Below, piece after piece: positions 50,243 to 62,754 of a stretch of 64,000 nt of DNA; the first letter of the stretch is position 1, and every line of letters starts with the position of its first letter. The position numbers and the translations under genes were made by a program. Below the pieces are notes generated by a model, which saw nothing but the letters and a program-made list of their open reading frames with translations, was not told where the DNA came from and did not search any database. Source of the DNA: Anagrus nilaparvatae (Eukaryota > Arthropoda > Insecta > Hymenoptera > Mymaridae); NCBI GenBank assembly GCA_022575985.1, contig JAKSXM010000272.1:9333501-9397500 (forward strand), written 5' to 3'.

Positions 50243-51857
50243 ATGAGTACTCAAGGTGAGGTTTTAAGACTGCAATGATATTCATATTAATTAACAAACC
50301 AATAATTAGACACTTATTTCTATTGTAGCTGTCAGCAAGAAAACGAAAAGAAATTTTGGGGAATCCTCTTCGAAAGATGCAATTGCGCTATCAAATGTCA
50401 ATATATTAAATGACCATTGTTTGATTCACATCTTTCAATACCTATCGTTCTTGGATAGATTTAAAATTGAATATGTTTGTAAAAGATGGAATCGCGTCGT
50501 GAAACTTTCTTGGTCTGATGTTAAAACCTTAAAACTGTGCCTTGAATTGCAAAATAATTACATACTTTATTCAAATCTAGAGAAAAATACTCGATTTATT
50601 CTTTCTGTCATTGAACGTTGTAAAGTTTACTTAAATGACGTGGATTTAATAAATGACTTAGATGTAAACTATCTGGAAATAACTAAAACGATTTCAGAAT
50701 GCTGCCAAAACTTAAATTCTTTAAATTTGAAAAAAGAAAAGTATTATTTCAGAGAATTTTGTACTAAAGAAGATGTTAATTTATTATTTAAAAATAATAA
50801 AAACCTTTCAAAAATTTATTTACGTGGATTAAACCTTGATAGCCAATTGTTAACTTACTTAAATTCAGATAAAATAATTGAGTTTCAGATGTCAGAATGC
50901 TATATGGATTCAAATTATTGTTACCTTTTTTCCAAATTTAAAAATTTAAAAATATTTAAGGTTTTTGTTTATGATGATACTTGTAATGATATTGTAAATG
51001 CCCTTTGTAAAAGTAAATGTGAAAATATAACAGAATTTTTTGCATGGGCGAATAAAGGCAAATGTTTTGATAATTTATCAAAATTTCTTTCAAATCAAAA
51101 AAAATTATCAAAATTAGGTGTGGAAAGCGATACGCAAGAATTTAAAGAATCTTCATATTATTATGATCAATTTTTGTTAAAAAGCTTAAACAAAAATATG
51201 ATTAATTCTTTAGATTTAGAAGTCAATGAAAAAATAACTTATTATTTAAAAGAATTTAAAAATTTGACACATCTTTTTTGCAGAGTTGATAATTTGACTA
51301 ACAAAATTATCTTACATGTCCTCGAATGCATTAATTTAAAAGAAATTGGATTTTTTTGTAACGAATATGGATTGATATCTTTGACTTCAGAAGGTGAAAA
51401 ATATTTTGAAAATTTTTCCGAAATTCAGACTTTTAAATTTATGCATTTTGAAAAAGATGTTGATAATATTTTAAAAGCTATATCAAAATGTAGTAAATTA
51501 ACTAAAGTTGGTCTTAATTGTACTAAAGTTACAAAAGCAAGCTTAAAAAACATTTGCTCAATACCAAATTTAAAAGAATTAGATATTTCTGGTACTCGAA
51601 TAACTAAAAAAGAATTAATTAATATAGTAGTTGAGAAGGCATTAAAATTGGAAAAAATAGATTATACATTTGCTGGTCGTATAGGTCATAAAACTTTAAG
51701 AATGTTAAACGATATAAAAATTAAACGAGGTGATAATCATGTTTTAGAAATATATTCTTGTGAAGTAGGAACTGTAATGAATTTTGGCAAGACGCGATTA
51801 ATTAAAGAAAGCCTTGTAGATAAAGGTTTAATATCTTTGAAAATAAAAACTATATAA
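50243..51857 (+). CDS. F-box/LRR protein, 513 aa
   Basis: Two exons: 50243-50255 (ATG AGT ACT CAA G) and 50329-51857, joined G|CT in phase, 1542 nt. The F-box is at about residues 28-62 (NILNDHCLIHIFQYLSFLDR then VCKRWNRVV). Degenerate leucine-rich repeats follow (NLNSLNLKK; NLSKIYLRGL; LTKVGLNCTKVT; NLKELDISGTRIT). Such proteins usually act as SCF ubiquitin ligase substrate receptors, with the F-box binding SKP1 and the LRRs binding the target; I infer this from architecture and do not recognise an orthologue. The coding sequence is very AT-rich and Lys/Asn-rich. The C-terminal block DNHVLEI recurs as DSHVLKI in the LRR protein at 60705-62066. It converges with the strawberry notch gene. Confidence 0.85.
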
Positions 51858-52385
51858 AATTTTTAAATCTTTTATTTATTTGAACCCAAGTATCTTCCAT
51901 AACTAATAGGCATTTTAAATTAAACACATTTTTTAGTAACAAAGAAATACTTTATTGCCAAAACATTATTATTTTTCTTTTTTATAAAAAAAAGTATCAA
52001 ATTATATTTTACATCATATACTTCTAATTTAAAATTACAAATAATTGAAAGTCTGTACTTGAAAGAAAAAAAAAAGGAAATGACTTTAAGAAAAGAAACT
52101 GTCACATTATAGTCAAAAGCAATTCTGTTTTACTAAAGATTTAAAAGAATTTGCTTTTAAAATATACAATAATTTAACCTACTTAAATACATGAAAAGAA
52201 TCTATGTCTATATTATTAACAAGGTTTTTTATTTTTTAACTAAACAACTACTATAGTATACTAACATATTTTTTAATCAAAATTTTATAGAAATAATTCT
52301 CCAGAAAAAAAAAAACAAAAAAAATGTACAATTAAAAATGAATAATTTAATAGACTAAACGAATTATTTAATTATAAATATTTTT
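51858..52385. other. Convergent 3' region
   Basis: AT-rich 3' sequence between the F-box gene and the strawberry notch gene. The small minus-strand frame 51920-52105 has no recognisable features. Confidence 0.5.
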
Positions 52386-55300
52386 TTAAAATACTCGTTC
52401 TTCGACTTTTTCTGCATCAGCTGATAAAGCATCTTGCAATGGTTTCATACATGATTTTGGAATTAGCGTTCCAACAATTTTAATGTTACCATCTGTTCTT
52501 AATCTAACAACTTGCATTTTTAAGTTTTGTCCAAATCGAGCTGCTAATACATTTTCTGCACGACTCCATATACTCAAAACTGATCCAGCAAGAATATTAT
52601 AAGTCCTAAGACGTAAACCTATTTCACATTCATTTCCAATCATTTTATTTTTACAATTTCCTCTTAAATAAGCATGTGAACAGGTTGTTAATGAAGCATT
52701 ATAATGAACTGTCCAATGAGGCTCTGCTTCTTCTGTACTAACTTTTCTGTATTTTTTTTCGATATCAGTTATTGTTTCTTGTCTTAATTGTATTCCAATA
52801 TTTGGTTTATATACAAAATATAATTGGCTTGGATTTTTTTTTCTGTCTGCATCAACACATGTAATTAAAATTACTGTGTGTTTGCCATTTTTCATTTGAT
52901 AACTTAGATAGAAACCATCTTTGTCTCCATAAAAGGTAGACCATTGTTCTTCAGCTTCAAGCCAACTTAACCCTCGTTCTACTTGAACAACATGCAATTC
53001 TGTTGGAGAAATACCAGTAGCATGTTTTCTTAAATATCGATATAATTTTATTCTTTTAACATTTTCCCCTGAAGCTCCAAGATCTAAAATCCCCATGTCA
53101 AAACGCCCAGTTTTTTTAGCTTGTAAAACAATAGCATTTAAAGTATCTGTAAAGTATTTAAAAAGCCTATTTTGCAAGTCAACAGGCATTCCTAATATTC
53201 GGTTTAAAAATTTTGACATATTATTATAATCTTTATCAAGACTAAGTAATGCATTAGAAGTAAATTCGCTAACGCATATTAATCCAACTCCAACTAGAGC
53301 ATGGCTAATATCTTTGAAAAAATCACCTTGGTAATCTTTTGGAGGTGGGACTAAAGGTGGTTCATAACCCATAATTGCTCTCATTGTTGTTTCTAATGCT
53401 GAACGACCATATTTATTATCAATATTAAACTGGGATAAATCTCGAGTTTCGGTTGCTCGACGGTCGCCATGCGTCAAAGCACCAAGACTTTCTAGTCTTT
53501 TGGCAACAATAGAAGCAAACCTTCTTTCCCCAGCTAAATCAGATATTAGAAAAATATATTCTGGAGCATTCACTTGATTAGATCGATGAGTTCTACCAAA
53601 TTGTTGAATGGCTCTATCTGCACTCCAAGGTAATTCTAATGTTATATGTACACGTCTCATTTGATTTCGCACTCTGCGATCACTTTGTAATGAAATACCA
53701 CTACTAGCTGCCTCGGAAATTATAGCAACTGTTTTTTCACCATCCATGAATCGTTGTTTTTCTTTTATATTTAAAGTTTCAAGTGGAATATCAAACTCAG
53801 ATCTGGATTCATATTGAATAGCTCCATTATCTGTTTGCACTACTCTTCCTTTTCGACCTGTCATTTCTGCTACATTTTCAGGCCCACCAAGTTCATCAAT
53901 TAATTGATCTAGTGTATTTGCAGGTAAGTGTTCGCCTAGCTTTTCAATTCTAGCTAAAAGTTCTTCTTTTATTTCAAATGCACGTTGTGCTGCATCTTTA
54001 GTTTCTTCTTTTACACTTAAATTTGGATCATTAGTTAATTTAGTCACATTATTTATTGTATTAACATCAGGTTTTTCAGATTGATTTTTTGAAGATTTAA
54101 CTTTTTTTTTCTTTTTAGGAATTTTGACTTTTTTCTTTTTTCTCTCCCATGGATTATCATCAGAATCACTATTTCCACCAAATGGATTATAATCAGAACT
54201 ATCGTTACTTCCATCTTCATCGGATCCTAGATCTTCACTATTTGAATTACTAGAATCAGAACTATTATCTCCATTTATTTCTTCCTCTGAATCATTAATT
54301 TTTACTTTTTTAGAAATATTTTCACAGGCTTGCCAATCAAATTTTCTTTTTGAGTTTGTGGAAGTTGAAGCTTCTTTGTTTTTTAAAACTTGATCTGCTG
54401 TGTTACTACTTTGAGATAGAGTTATACCCAAAACTTTTTCAATACGCGTTCTGTCAGGTGCTGGGAAATGTTTACTTACTAATGAATGTAAAACCCCTTT
54501 TGCAGTAGATACAAAATCTGTAAGTTCTCCATCATCACGTTCTAACTGCTCTAAAGTTCTTGCTTCACCAGTTGATTGTAACCCTATGACAACACATTTT
54601 CCACATTTGACAGCTTCGTGAGCTAAAGAAACAGCATATTTTACTTTTGCAGCTATACATAAATATTTAAAAAATCTTTGATGGGATGACCAAAATTGAG
54701 CCCACATTGTTTTCTTCATACGGTTTTCAGCATCAATAAGCTCTGCTGCTTCTTGAAACCGATACATAGCATAAACCCATAACTGTACTGCCTGGTCATA
54801 TATTTTTATAAATTCTTTAGCTAATGGAACTTCTTCAATTTTAAATGTCACACCATGAAAACTTAATTGTCTAGCTATATACATTCCTCGCAATTTCATG
54901 TCCATTGCAACAATCTCCATTGCTCCTACACCACGTTTTTCAACAGCTGTTATAAAATCACCAAATTCTGGAAAAGCTGTGCCCTTACCCCATATACCAA
55001 GTCTAACCATATATGCCATATTACGAGGTTCAGATGCACCAGTAGCACTGGCATATATAACTCGCGCATTTGGTAATTTGTTTTGAAGCTCTAATACCAC
55101 AAGACCTGTTTTACTAGGTTTTGAACTTCCAGTAGGACAAAGATTTTTTGCTCTGTGACATTCATCAAATATTATTGCACCATCAAAATTTTCTCCGCAC
55201 CAGTGTAACAACTGTTTCAAGCGACTTTTATATTTGCCTTCTGTCTGAGATGATTCACCTATTAATGCTGAATATGTACTGAAAATGACTCCTTTTTTGA

Positions 55301-56084
55301 CGTTACCATTTATAGCAGATGATATTTTTGAATATTTAAATTTACTAAGTTGGTATACTTCTACTTTAGATGCTCCAATATCTTGAAGATCTCTTTCAGC
55401 ATCATATTTTAAATCATTTGAAACAGATATCCATAATGCTCTTTTTCTTCCTTTTAAATAATTTTCAAATATTATACCAGCAATTGTTCTACCTTTACCA
55501 ACACCAGCTCCATCACCTATTAGAAATCCAGCTCTTTTACCATCAGGTAAAAAATGATCATGTTGTTGACAAGCATAAGTTATGGATTCTAATTGTAAAG
55601 CAGATAATGAACCCGATCTAATAGTTTCTTCAGGTATAGAAATTTTGTACCATACATCAGCTGGTTCAACACTGGATAATGATGCAGTTTCTACAACTGG
55701 ATCTGGATGTTTTCTACCAATTTTTAATTTAGTAGGCATGTAATCTGCATAAGTTTCAGCAATAATCATTTCTTCATCATCTCCTTCTTCTTCTTCAGGT
55801 AAATTTGATTGAATGTTTATATTATTTTCAATTTGATTTAGCCATTTATTTTGTAAATTTAAGCCTTGGGAAAAACTCTGAGGGCTATTTAACAGGAAAT
55901 TTTTACCATTTAAACTTGATTGGGCTTTGGTAACGTTAATTAAAGATTTTTGTACATAGGATATATTTTTCTTAACAGGCAGAAGACCTGCAGCTGTTGC
56001 AAGATTTTTTCCTCCACCTGGAATTTGAATATTATCTGGATCTTCATCATCATCAAAATCGCTGTCACTACTATTATCAGACAT
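52386..56084 (-). CDS. sno: Strawberry notch (SBNO) helicase-like protein, uninterrupted CDS
   Basis: One open frame of 1232 codons from the ATG at 56084 ([17 protein letters not shown]). The AAD-type ATPase domain has Walker [12 protein letters not shown] (about 190-200) and the DECH box (about 307-310), with SATG following. A variable acidic/Lys-rich linker (KKKKVK runs) leads to the second helicase-like half ([23 protein letters not shown]) and the SBNO C-terminal domain ([21 protein letters not shown]). SBNO acts in the nucleus downstream of or together with Notch and EGFR signalling and in chromatin regulation. A CAG acceptor about 25 bp upstream of the start suggests a spliced 5' untranslated exon. 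Every other long gene in the window has multiple coding introns. An in-frame TTG 21 bp upstream is not needed as a start. Confidence 0.95.
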   Translation of the reverse strand: MSDNSSDSDFDDDEDPDNIQIPGGGKNLATAAGLLPVKKNISYVQKSLINVTKAQSSLNGKNFLLNSPQSFSQGLNLQNKWLNQIENNINIQSNLPEEEEGDDEEMIIAETYADYMPTKLKIGRKHPDPVVETASLSSVEPADVWYKISIPEETIRSGSLSALQLESITYACQQHDHFLPDGKRAGFLIGDGAGVGKGRTIAGIIFENYLKGRKRALWISVSNDLKYDAERDLQDIGASKVEVYQLSKFKYSKISSAINGNVKKGVIFSTYSALIGESSQTEGKYKSRLKQLLHWCGENFDGAIIFDECHRAKNLCPTGSSKPSKTGLVVLELQNKLPNARVIYASATGASEPRNMAYMVRLGIWGKGTAFPEFGDFITAVEKRGVGAMEIVAMDMKLRGMYIARQLSFHGVTFKIEEVPLAKEFIKIYDQAVQLWVYAMYRFQEAAELIDAENRMKKTMWAQFWSSHQRFFKYLCIAAKVKYAVSLAHEAVKCGKCVVIGLQSTGEARTLEQLERDDGELTDFVSTAKGVLHSLVSKHFPAPDRTRIEKVLGITLSQSSNTADQVLKNKEASTSTNSKRKFDWQACENISKKVKINDSEEEINGDNSSDSSNSNSEDLGSDEDGSNDSSDYNPFGGNSDSDDNPWERKKKKVKIPKKKKKVKSSKNQSEKPDVNTINNVTKLTNDPNLSVKEETKDAAQRAFEIKEELLARIEKLGEHLPANTLDQLIDELGGPENVAEMTGRKGRVVQTDNGAIQYESRSEFDIPLETLNIKEKQRFMDGEKTVAIISEAASSGISLQSDRRVRNQMRRVHITLELPWSADRAIQQFGRTHRSNQVNAPEYIFLISDLAGERRFASIVAKRLESLGALTHGDRRATETRDLSQFNIDNKYGRSALETTMRAIMGYEPPLVPPPKDYQGDFFKDISHALVGVGLICVSEFTSNALLSLDKDYNNMSKFLNRILGMPVDLQNRLFKYFTDTLNAIVLQAKKTGRFDMGILDLGASGENVKRIKLYRYLRKHATGISPTELHVVQVERGLSWLEAEEQWSTFYGDKDGFYLSYQMKNGKHTVILITCVDADRKKNPSQLYFVYKPNIGIQLRQETITDIEKKYRKVSTEEAEPHWTVHYNASLTTCSHAYLRGNCKNKMIGNECEIGLRLRTYNILAGSVLSIWSRAENVLAARFGQNLKMQVVRLRTDGNIKIVGTLIPKSCMKPLQDALSADAEKVEERVF

Positions 56085-57103
56085 TTGTATTTTTAGGTTA
56101 AACAAATTCTCCTGTAATACAAAGTTTTAAATTCTTAAATTGATTTTTTTGTAAAGTACATTAAAATAAAAAAATACAAATTTGAAAAATGTATTGAAAA
56201 TTTATATGTAAGGAAAGTATTTTATTTAATTATAGTAAAGTATCGATAAGTTACAAATTGTTAATAATTTATTTAAAGTGAGATTCATATTTTATTTAGA
56301 CAACTCACAGAATTAAAAAGGCTGACTCCGGACTTTTGATTAAATACGTTGTTTTTATTGTCAGTTTAGATATCCTGCAATAAATTTAATACCAATTACT
56401 AAATTTTTTTTTTTAAATGTATACATGATTTATTTGTTGTTATATAAAGTTTGATAATTTGTAACCAAAATAATAGTTACCTCGTAACCAGATCGTAACT
56501 CGAAAATAAATTTAACAAAGGTGAAAAATGCTATAGTTACTCTGATTTAATAAATAAAAGAAGCCACTGCACACCGTATAAAGAAGTTCAATAATTTTTT
56601 CATCAGCTTGCAATAAAATTGACTAACCCAACCCTCCAAATCTTTTTTTTACCGCGATATATGTGCAACATATATCAAAACTATTGATGAAGACTGTGAC
56701 AACTCAAAAAGTTATATGGGATTATGTGTATAAATTTTTGAGTTATAGCACCAGGATGTACTAAGTTAGCACAATCTCAAAGTCAATTTATAAACATGTT
56801 ATTAATGCACGTGTGCGAGGTAAAATAGTGGCGGTGAATCGGTTTTGGTCACGGTATTTGGATACCGTGGTCCAAGATATATTATCGCGCGTGAAAACAA
56901 AATCTTTTTAGACTCAAATCGAGCCAATGCGTTTGAATCTAATTAGCAAAAATCTGTGCACCGTCTTTATATTTTTTAGAATATATATATTGTCCATTCT
57001 GGATAATTTTGTGTGTTTTGATTAAAAAAATCAAGAGGCAGCTCAAAAAGTTCAAGGTATGATTTATATGGTGGTCAATTTAAATAGGCACACTGTTTTC
57101 TTA

Positions 57104-57633
57104 GGCTGCCATTCGAAGTTTAGAACCGTCATAGTAAATTCGTGGCACCTTAAAAGATTTCAAGGACCCGAAAAGTAATTTCAATGTTTAGAATGAAAAT
57201 ATTAAAATAAAAGTAAATAACTATATCATTAAAACTTATAAATGCCAATTCAATAACGTAAAAATATAAGAATAGTTTTTTGGGGATAATTCAAAAATTA
57301 TTAGAATTCTCGAAATTAAAATTAACAGAATTTCGGAATATCGAATTACCAACACTAATTTACAATTCAAATAAGTAGAAAAATATGTTTTTACATTTTT
57401 GGAAAAATAATTTTATGATAGATAATTGTTTTTAAATCGTCTAAAATTCAATCTTTAAATCGCTATTTATAAATATTTATTTTCTAAATTTAAATTATTT
57501 TAGAAAAATTCATTATTAATTAAGATTTTTCAGAGATTTTAAATTCTGATTATAAAAATTCTGTATACGTAGAAGAGAACTTTCTTAGGTGACATGAAAG
57601 TACAATGACGGTTCTGAACTTCAAATGGCAGCC
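57104..57633. mobile_element. 530 bp MITE with GGCTGCCATT ends and TTA duplication
   Basis: GGCTGCCATTCGAAGTTTAG at 57104 is mirrored by the inverse ending at 57633 (reverse complement GGCTGCCATTTGAAGTTCAG). Inverted similarity extends about 50 bp and includes AGAACCGTCAT. TTA flanks both sides (57101-57103 and 57634-57636). A 3 bp TTA target duplication is typical of PIF/Harbinger elements. Non-coding interior. Confidence 0.75.
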
Positions 57634-58119
57634 TTATATAAGTTAAGCCATCGTAACTATTTTCGGATTAAATTTTCAAGGGTGCGATTTTGCATTCGGT
57701 GGTTATATTTGGTATCTATATTTGATAACCGAATTTCTGTGTGTTAACAAATTTTAAACCCCTCCCCCCTCAGATCAGGTTTTTTTATAAACCCATTTGG
57801 AATTAGATTCTGAGGGGTGCATTTAAGCATATCCTAAATTTTCATCCAGTAATTAAATTTTCACCTGGGTGACAACCTAGGTTGCCAGCCTAGGCAAATT
57901 AAGATCACCAAGACTCTTAAGGACATAAAGTATTGGCTAGAAGGTAAGGTCACGTCACGTACAAAAAGAAACATAATCATTTATCATATGAATTACAACA
58001 TGATTTACCATAAGGTATACCTATTATTAACCCAAAATGATTTCTGTTATCTCCTGCAGAACCTTCGGGATAAAAATGAACCCTCTTAGGAAAAGTTGAT
58101 ATGCTGGAGTTATAATTTT

Positions 58120-59180
58120 CAATTTTTCACCCTAACGCATTTTCCGATTTCCCAAGATGACGACTAAAAAACACGAAAAAAAAAACTTTTTACATTTCCC
58201 ACGGGATTTTAGAGATTGAGAAAAACGTTTTTATGAATGTGAATTTTCATTTTTTCATCCCAACGTATTTTCTGATTTTCCAAAATGATGGACAAAATAA
58301 CATGCAAAAAAGAACTTTCTACATTACCTGATGGTCTTAAAGCACTTGTTTTGTTGTAAGAAAACAATTTTTTATTCTGTGGAAAACTTGGAAAATCATA
58401 AAAGTGCATGATAAAATGTAATAATTTTCGATATGTGTGCCCAGCTTATAGTTTTACCTGCTTTTGAATGGTAAAAAATTTATTTTTAAGTTTGAAAACT
58501 CAGAAAGAGGAAGGCAAAGGAAAAATTAAAGTTTCTTTTATTTTTCAACGATATTTAATAGATTTATGTATTAGAGTAATAATTTAAAAATGAAACTAGA
58601 AAAAATAATTTATAAGACACATTCTTAATAGTATGATCACACTTTTTACTTTTTAAATTTATATCCATATATATTTGTAACTAAAGAAACAAAGCTAATT
58701 AATTTTAGTATTGAAGAGTATTTTGTTGTTGCCAACGAAATTTTAAAAATAATAATTCTAATACATTTAGGATAATCTATTTTATTTTTATTTATTATTA
58801 AATAATACTTTGTTAAAATAACATGATAATGTTATCTGATATATTCGGCAAAGAAGAACTAGAAATAATTTTTTATTATTATTTATAAACAGTGTATTAA
58901 AGTACTTTTTTTTTATCATTATTTCGCAAACAAAAGACTAATTAGATACTCATGTATTGTTTTTCAACTGCTGAAATCAATTTGCTCAATTGATCCTTCG
59001 ATAAGTGATTTTCAATTAATCGTCGGAAAACATGCTAGTGTGAAAAAATATGTAGAAAGTTCATTTTTTAATGTTTTCTGGTTCACCATTGTGAAAAATC
59101 GGAAAACATGTTGGCGTGAAAAAAATGAAAATTTTCATCAATAAAAACGTTTTTCTCAACCTTGAAAACCCTCAGAAAAT
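58120..59180. repeat. Fold-back repeat with duplicated left arm
   Basis: Two direct diverged copies lie at about 58123-58205 and 58248-58332 (landmarks ACGCATTTTCCGATTTCC and ACGTATTTTCTGATTTTCC, each followed by CTTTTTACATT or CTTTCTACATT). Inverted copies lie at about 59030-59165, including the inverse of GAGAAAAACGTTTTTAT. Together they form a roughly 1 kb element able to fold back. Confidence 0.55.
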
Positions 59181-59514
59181 ATGTGCTCCCTTACTCCAGT
59201 CAAATCATGGGGGGGGGGGGGGTTTGGGTCGTTGAACACGAAAATCGGGGTCTTTTCTGTGAAAAATTGGGGCTTGACGCTTAAATTAGCCAAAACTACC
59301 CCTAAAAAGGGCGTGAAAAGGGTACGTACCTCACTTAGTTCCTAACAGCGCATGTATATTTTCGTGACATGCAATTGTTCAAGTAGAATAAAATGCAAAA
59401 TAAAAATTTAATGTAGAAAATTATTTTTTATTATTTTGTTATTTATAAAAATAAGAATGTTAAATAAAAATATAACGATCAGAATGGAACAATTTTTTAT
59501 GAAATGTTATCTTT

Positions 59515-59560
59515 ATTTCATTGACGTTTCGAAAGACTAGCTTTCCTTGTCAAAATCTGA
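59515..59560 (-). ncRNA. Possible degenerate hammerhead ribozyme / Penelope-like element remnant
   Basis: On the minus strand the segment reads TTGACAAG, then a five-base stem GAAAG-loop-CTTTC, then GAAACGTC. Hammerhead ribozymes of Penelope-like retroelements have CUGANGA, stem II, GAAAC-GUC in this order. The first core element is altered here, so at best a decayed copy. No reverse transcriptase frame is nearby. Confidence 0.25.
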
Positions 59561-60704
59561 AAAATACATTTGAGTTATCTAAAAGATTTTTTTAAAAACA
59601 ATTATGTACACTTTTTTATAAAATTAGAAAACTTACAATTAAAAGACAAAATTTATTTAAAATTTTTAACTTTTTATTTTTAATCTTAACATTAATGAGT
59701 CTGCTGTTAAACTAAATGTTACTTTTGATTTTAAATTTAATAAGTCTAGAAAAAGAGTTTTTATATAAAAAAAGGGGGAAAAAAGGAAAAAACTGCTTAT
59801 TACACATGTAAATTATGAACTACCTCTTTATAAAAACACGTCACAAAAACTCACGTTGTGATACGTGGATATAATTAATCTATCTCTTTGAATTAACGTA
59901 CCCAGTAGTAGTTTGTTATTCACCAAAGCGACTTTTTTTTTAAATTTAAAAAAGTGAAAAATTAAAAAATTAAGAAACAGAAAATAGAAAAAAAAAAAAA
60001 ATAAAAATCGAAATTATGAAAATTACCGAAAAAATTTTGCAAAAATGGGTTATTTCAGCTTTCTTAAGTGTGACCAAGCTTCATGGGTACGAAAATCACA
60101 CTTAATATTCGTATATAACCCATGAAATTAAAACGAAAGTTTGACTTACTTGACTAAAAATTAAACTCGAGCTGAGAGAAATTAAAAAATTCTCCCCTGT
60201 TTTAAACATGTGGCAGTGTCTTTTTTCGAAAAAACAAGCTGCTTCCTTGAGTACTGAGGAAATTCTCTTACTAATACTAACACAATTCTGGGATAATTTT
60301 TTATTTATCCCCAAGGGTGACTTATAATGAGAAATGGGTATAAAACACGTAAAAAGTGAGTTAAATTTATGTGAAATTTAACTGGATGGGGGGGGGGGGG
60401 CGGAGATGTGCACTTATTGTTATGTTTTAAAAATCATTGAAATAAGGAATAAAAAATAATTTATATTAAAAAAAAAACGACTACTTTTACTTGAAAATTA
60501 AATTTTGGTAGTAGAAGTTTATTCTCTTTTTAATCATTTACAATAATTGTTACAAGATACTTATTATATATTAAGTGATTCTTATTAGATAACAAACTTA
60601 TTTATCAAATGAACTATTTAATAATAAAAATAAAAAAAGATGGATTAAAATAAAGTAAGTGAAGATAATCTCGTTGATGAATCATAATTTTTTTTTTTAT
60701 TTTT

Positions 60705-62066
60705 TCACTTTTCTACACAAAAATATATTAATTTTGGATCATGTTTCAAGTTTATTTTAGTATTTTTTAGGATGATTTTTAGAACATGAGAGTCTTGACG
60801 ATTACATTTGATTCTGCTAGCTGATTCTATGAATTGCTCCGTCAAGTTAATAAAATTATGCAGAACAAGTTCTTTTAAGTCTACTGCTTCTCTAATAATA
60901 CTTAATATTTCTTTATCCTCTGTGGTGTAATTTTTAAAATTATTTATACTTCTTGTGGTTACATGTAACTTAATTAAATTTTTTAAATTGCTTATGTACG
61001 CGAATGCTAGATTAGTCAAAATACAATTATGAATAAATAAGTATTTTAAATTTTCACATTGTGTCAAATTTTCAATTATGAAATCATTGTCTTTTGGATT
61101 ATAATGATTGTAATATTCGACTCTACAACTAAGTTTAAAAGATTCCAGATCTACCAATCTACTGAAACTATTTATTGTTCTTTTTTTTAAAAGGATAAAT
61201 TCTAAAAAATCGATTTCGATGTTTGTAATTTTCTCGGTTACATATTCAGTTATAAGTTGTAAAAATAGATTAATATAATTAGACCAATCTTTAAATACAA
61301 CAGTTAAAGTTTCTAAATTTTGTAGTGCTTTTGACGAATTAATTATTAAATCTTTATCCGGTGCTCTTCCCTTGAACGTGATAGAAAATGATTTTAAATT
61401 TTCGATTGGCAATCTCTGGATAACGTTAAGTGGTATAAACGATTTGTAATGTAATTTACATAGATTTCTCTGTCTTATCAGGAATTCGAAAAAACCCTGA
61501 TATCTGATAATACCTCTCCGAATTTCAACATTACTCGATGTAACATTAAACTCTGTAAGATTTATAATATCTTGGTTGGAAATAAATTCATATATTATTT
61601 CATTATAGGTTGTACCTAAGTCTATATTAATAATATTTAAATTTCTTAGGTTTGATGCAAAATTTCTTGTATATTCATATGACTCGATACCACAGTTTGA
61701 AATAGATAAATTTTTGATGTTCTCTGTTTTTAACAGAGACAAACATTCACCATTGATTTTCAAATTTTTTAAACTTAAACTAGTTAAATTCACAGCGTTT
61801 TTGAAAAATATTGTGAGAAACGCATCAGTCAATTCAATTCCATCAACACTCCAAGAAGTCAGGTGATTAAGGATTTCCAAGTTTTGTTGGAGCTTTGGAT
61901 GGATCTCATCGATCCAACAATACTTTATACAAACGTGTCGTAAATATTCACCGCATCTATCCAAAACATTTATTAAAAATTGAGTATTTTGCATCTTCTT
62001 TTTTTCGTTTGCTTCAATTTGAAACAGCGCGTCAATATTGTTCTCGTTTGATACGTGATATGGCAT
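60705..62066 (-). CDS. LRR protein lacking an F-box, 453 aa
   Basis: One open frame from ATG at 62066 to TAA at 60705. It is built of degenerate leucine-rich repeats (NLTSLSLKNLKINGECL; NIKNLSISNCGI; NLRNLNIINIDLG; DLKELVLHNFINL) with CGEYLRHVCIKYCWID near the N-terminus. The C-terminal DSHVLKI block parallels DNHVLEI in the F-box protein at 50243-51857, so the two are probably paralogues. No F-box is present in the frame. Upstream of the ATG the frame stays open for about 22 codons to a stop without another Met, and a TTCTGATAG acceptor-like site occurs at about 62096-62104, so an upstream exon could supply an F-box. Function unknown; a decoy or regulatory role would be speculation. Confidence 0.75.
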   Translation of the reverse strand: MPYHVSNENNIDALFQIEANEKKKMQNTQFLINVLDRCGEYLRHVCIKYCWIDEIHPKLQQNLEILNHLTSWSVDGIELTDAFLTIFFKNAVNLTSLSLKNLKINGECLSLLKTENIKNLSISNCGIESYEYTRNFASNLRNLNIINIDLGTTYNEIIYEFISNQDIINLTEFNVTSSNVEIRRGIIRYQGFFEFLIRQRNLCKLHYKSFIPLNVIQRLPIENLKSFSITFKGRAPDKDLIINSSKALQNLETLTVVFKDWSNYINLFLQLITEYVTEKITNIEIDFLEFILLKKRTINSFSRLVDLESFKLSCRVEYYNHYNPKDNDFIIENLTQCENLKYLFIHNCILTNLAFAYISNLKNLIKLHVTTRSINNFKNYTTEDKEILSIIREAVDLKELVLHNFINLTEQFIESASRIKCNRQDSHVLKIILKNTKINLKHDPKLIYFCVEK

Positions 62067-62754
62067 GTGATGATGGGTATCGAAGCTATTTGTACCTATC
62101 AGAATAAACTTGTGAAATTTGTTACTTCTAAATTAGCATCAATCAAGATGTTGAAGATGAAGTTGATTGAAGTTTATTTTTTATTTTATTTAATAAATTT
62201 TAATAAATATGCTTATTTTACGTGTAAATATTAACATTCTATATGTAATTTATAGAAAACTAATCTAACTGACGGTTGGTGGCATCGGGTGGGGGATGGA
62301 AGCGTGCACTTTTTAAAAAGCTTTTTTATTTAGTTAACTTATATATGAATTCGGTTAAAAGAAATATTTTCAAATCAGTAAATACTTTGAATAGCTAGTA
62401 CATAATAAATGATAGTTTTTTATTTACAAGGATGTTGATCTCGAAATGGTTAATAAAGAGAGGAATTTATAATATAGGGGATTAAATGTAGAAAGAAATT
62501 TATTTATTAAATTTATTTATTGAATCTAAAAATGCATATGTTTTATTATAATATAATTTTTTATTAGACTATTTTTATTAACATTAAAAAAATAAAAATA
62601 AAAAGAGAGGTTAAATTGTTATGTTGATAAAATAAATAATACAGAAAATAATACCGAAAATAATACAGAAATATTCTTTTTTTTTTTATATTATTTATGA
62701 ATAATTATATTAATTTTTTTTTTTATAACAATGATGTTTATTTTTATGTATCTA
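62067..62754. other. Spacer between the two minus-strand LRR genes
   Basis: Very AT-rich. Contains GGGTGGGGGATGG at about 62288-62300. No exon with an F-box is visible. Confidence 0.45.

Larger units (their letters stand above)
56085..60704. other. Repeat-rich intergenic region
   Basis: No supported gene. It contains a hairpin at 56846-56875 (CACGGTAT-TTGG-ATACCGTG), a MITE (57104-57633), a fold-back repeat (about 58120-59180), a hammerhead-like motif (59515-59560) and G-tracts of 14 and 13 bases at 59209 and 60388. The frames at 58209-58409 and 60102-60314 show no domain. Confidence 0.5.

Noticed and set aside
56846..56875. Hairpin CACGGTAT-TTGG-ATACCGTG
   Set aside because: Short stem with no associated gene or second copy seen; could be chance or a decayed transposon end.
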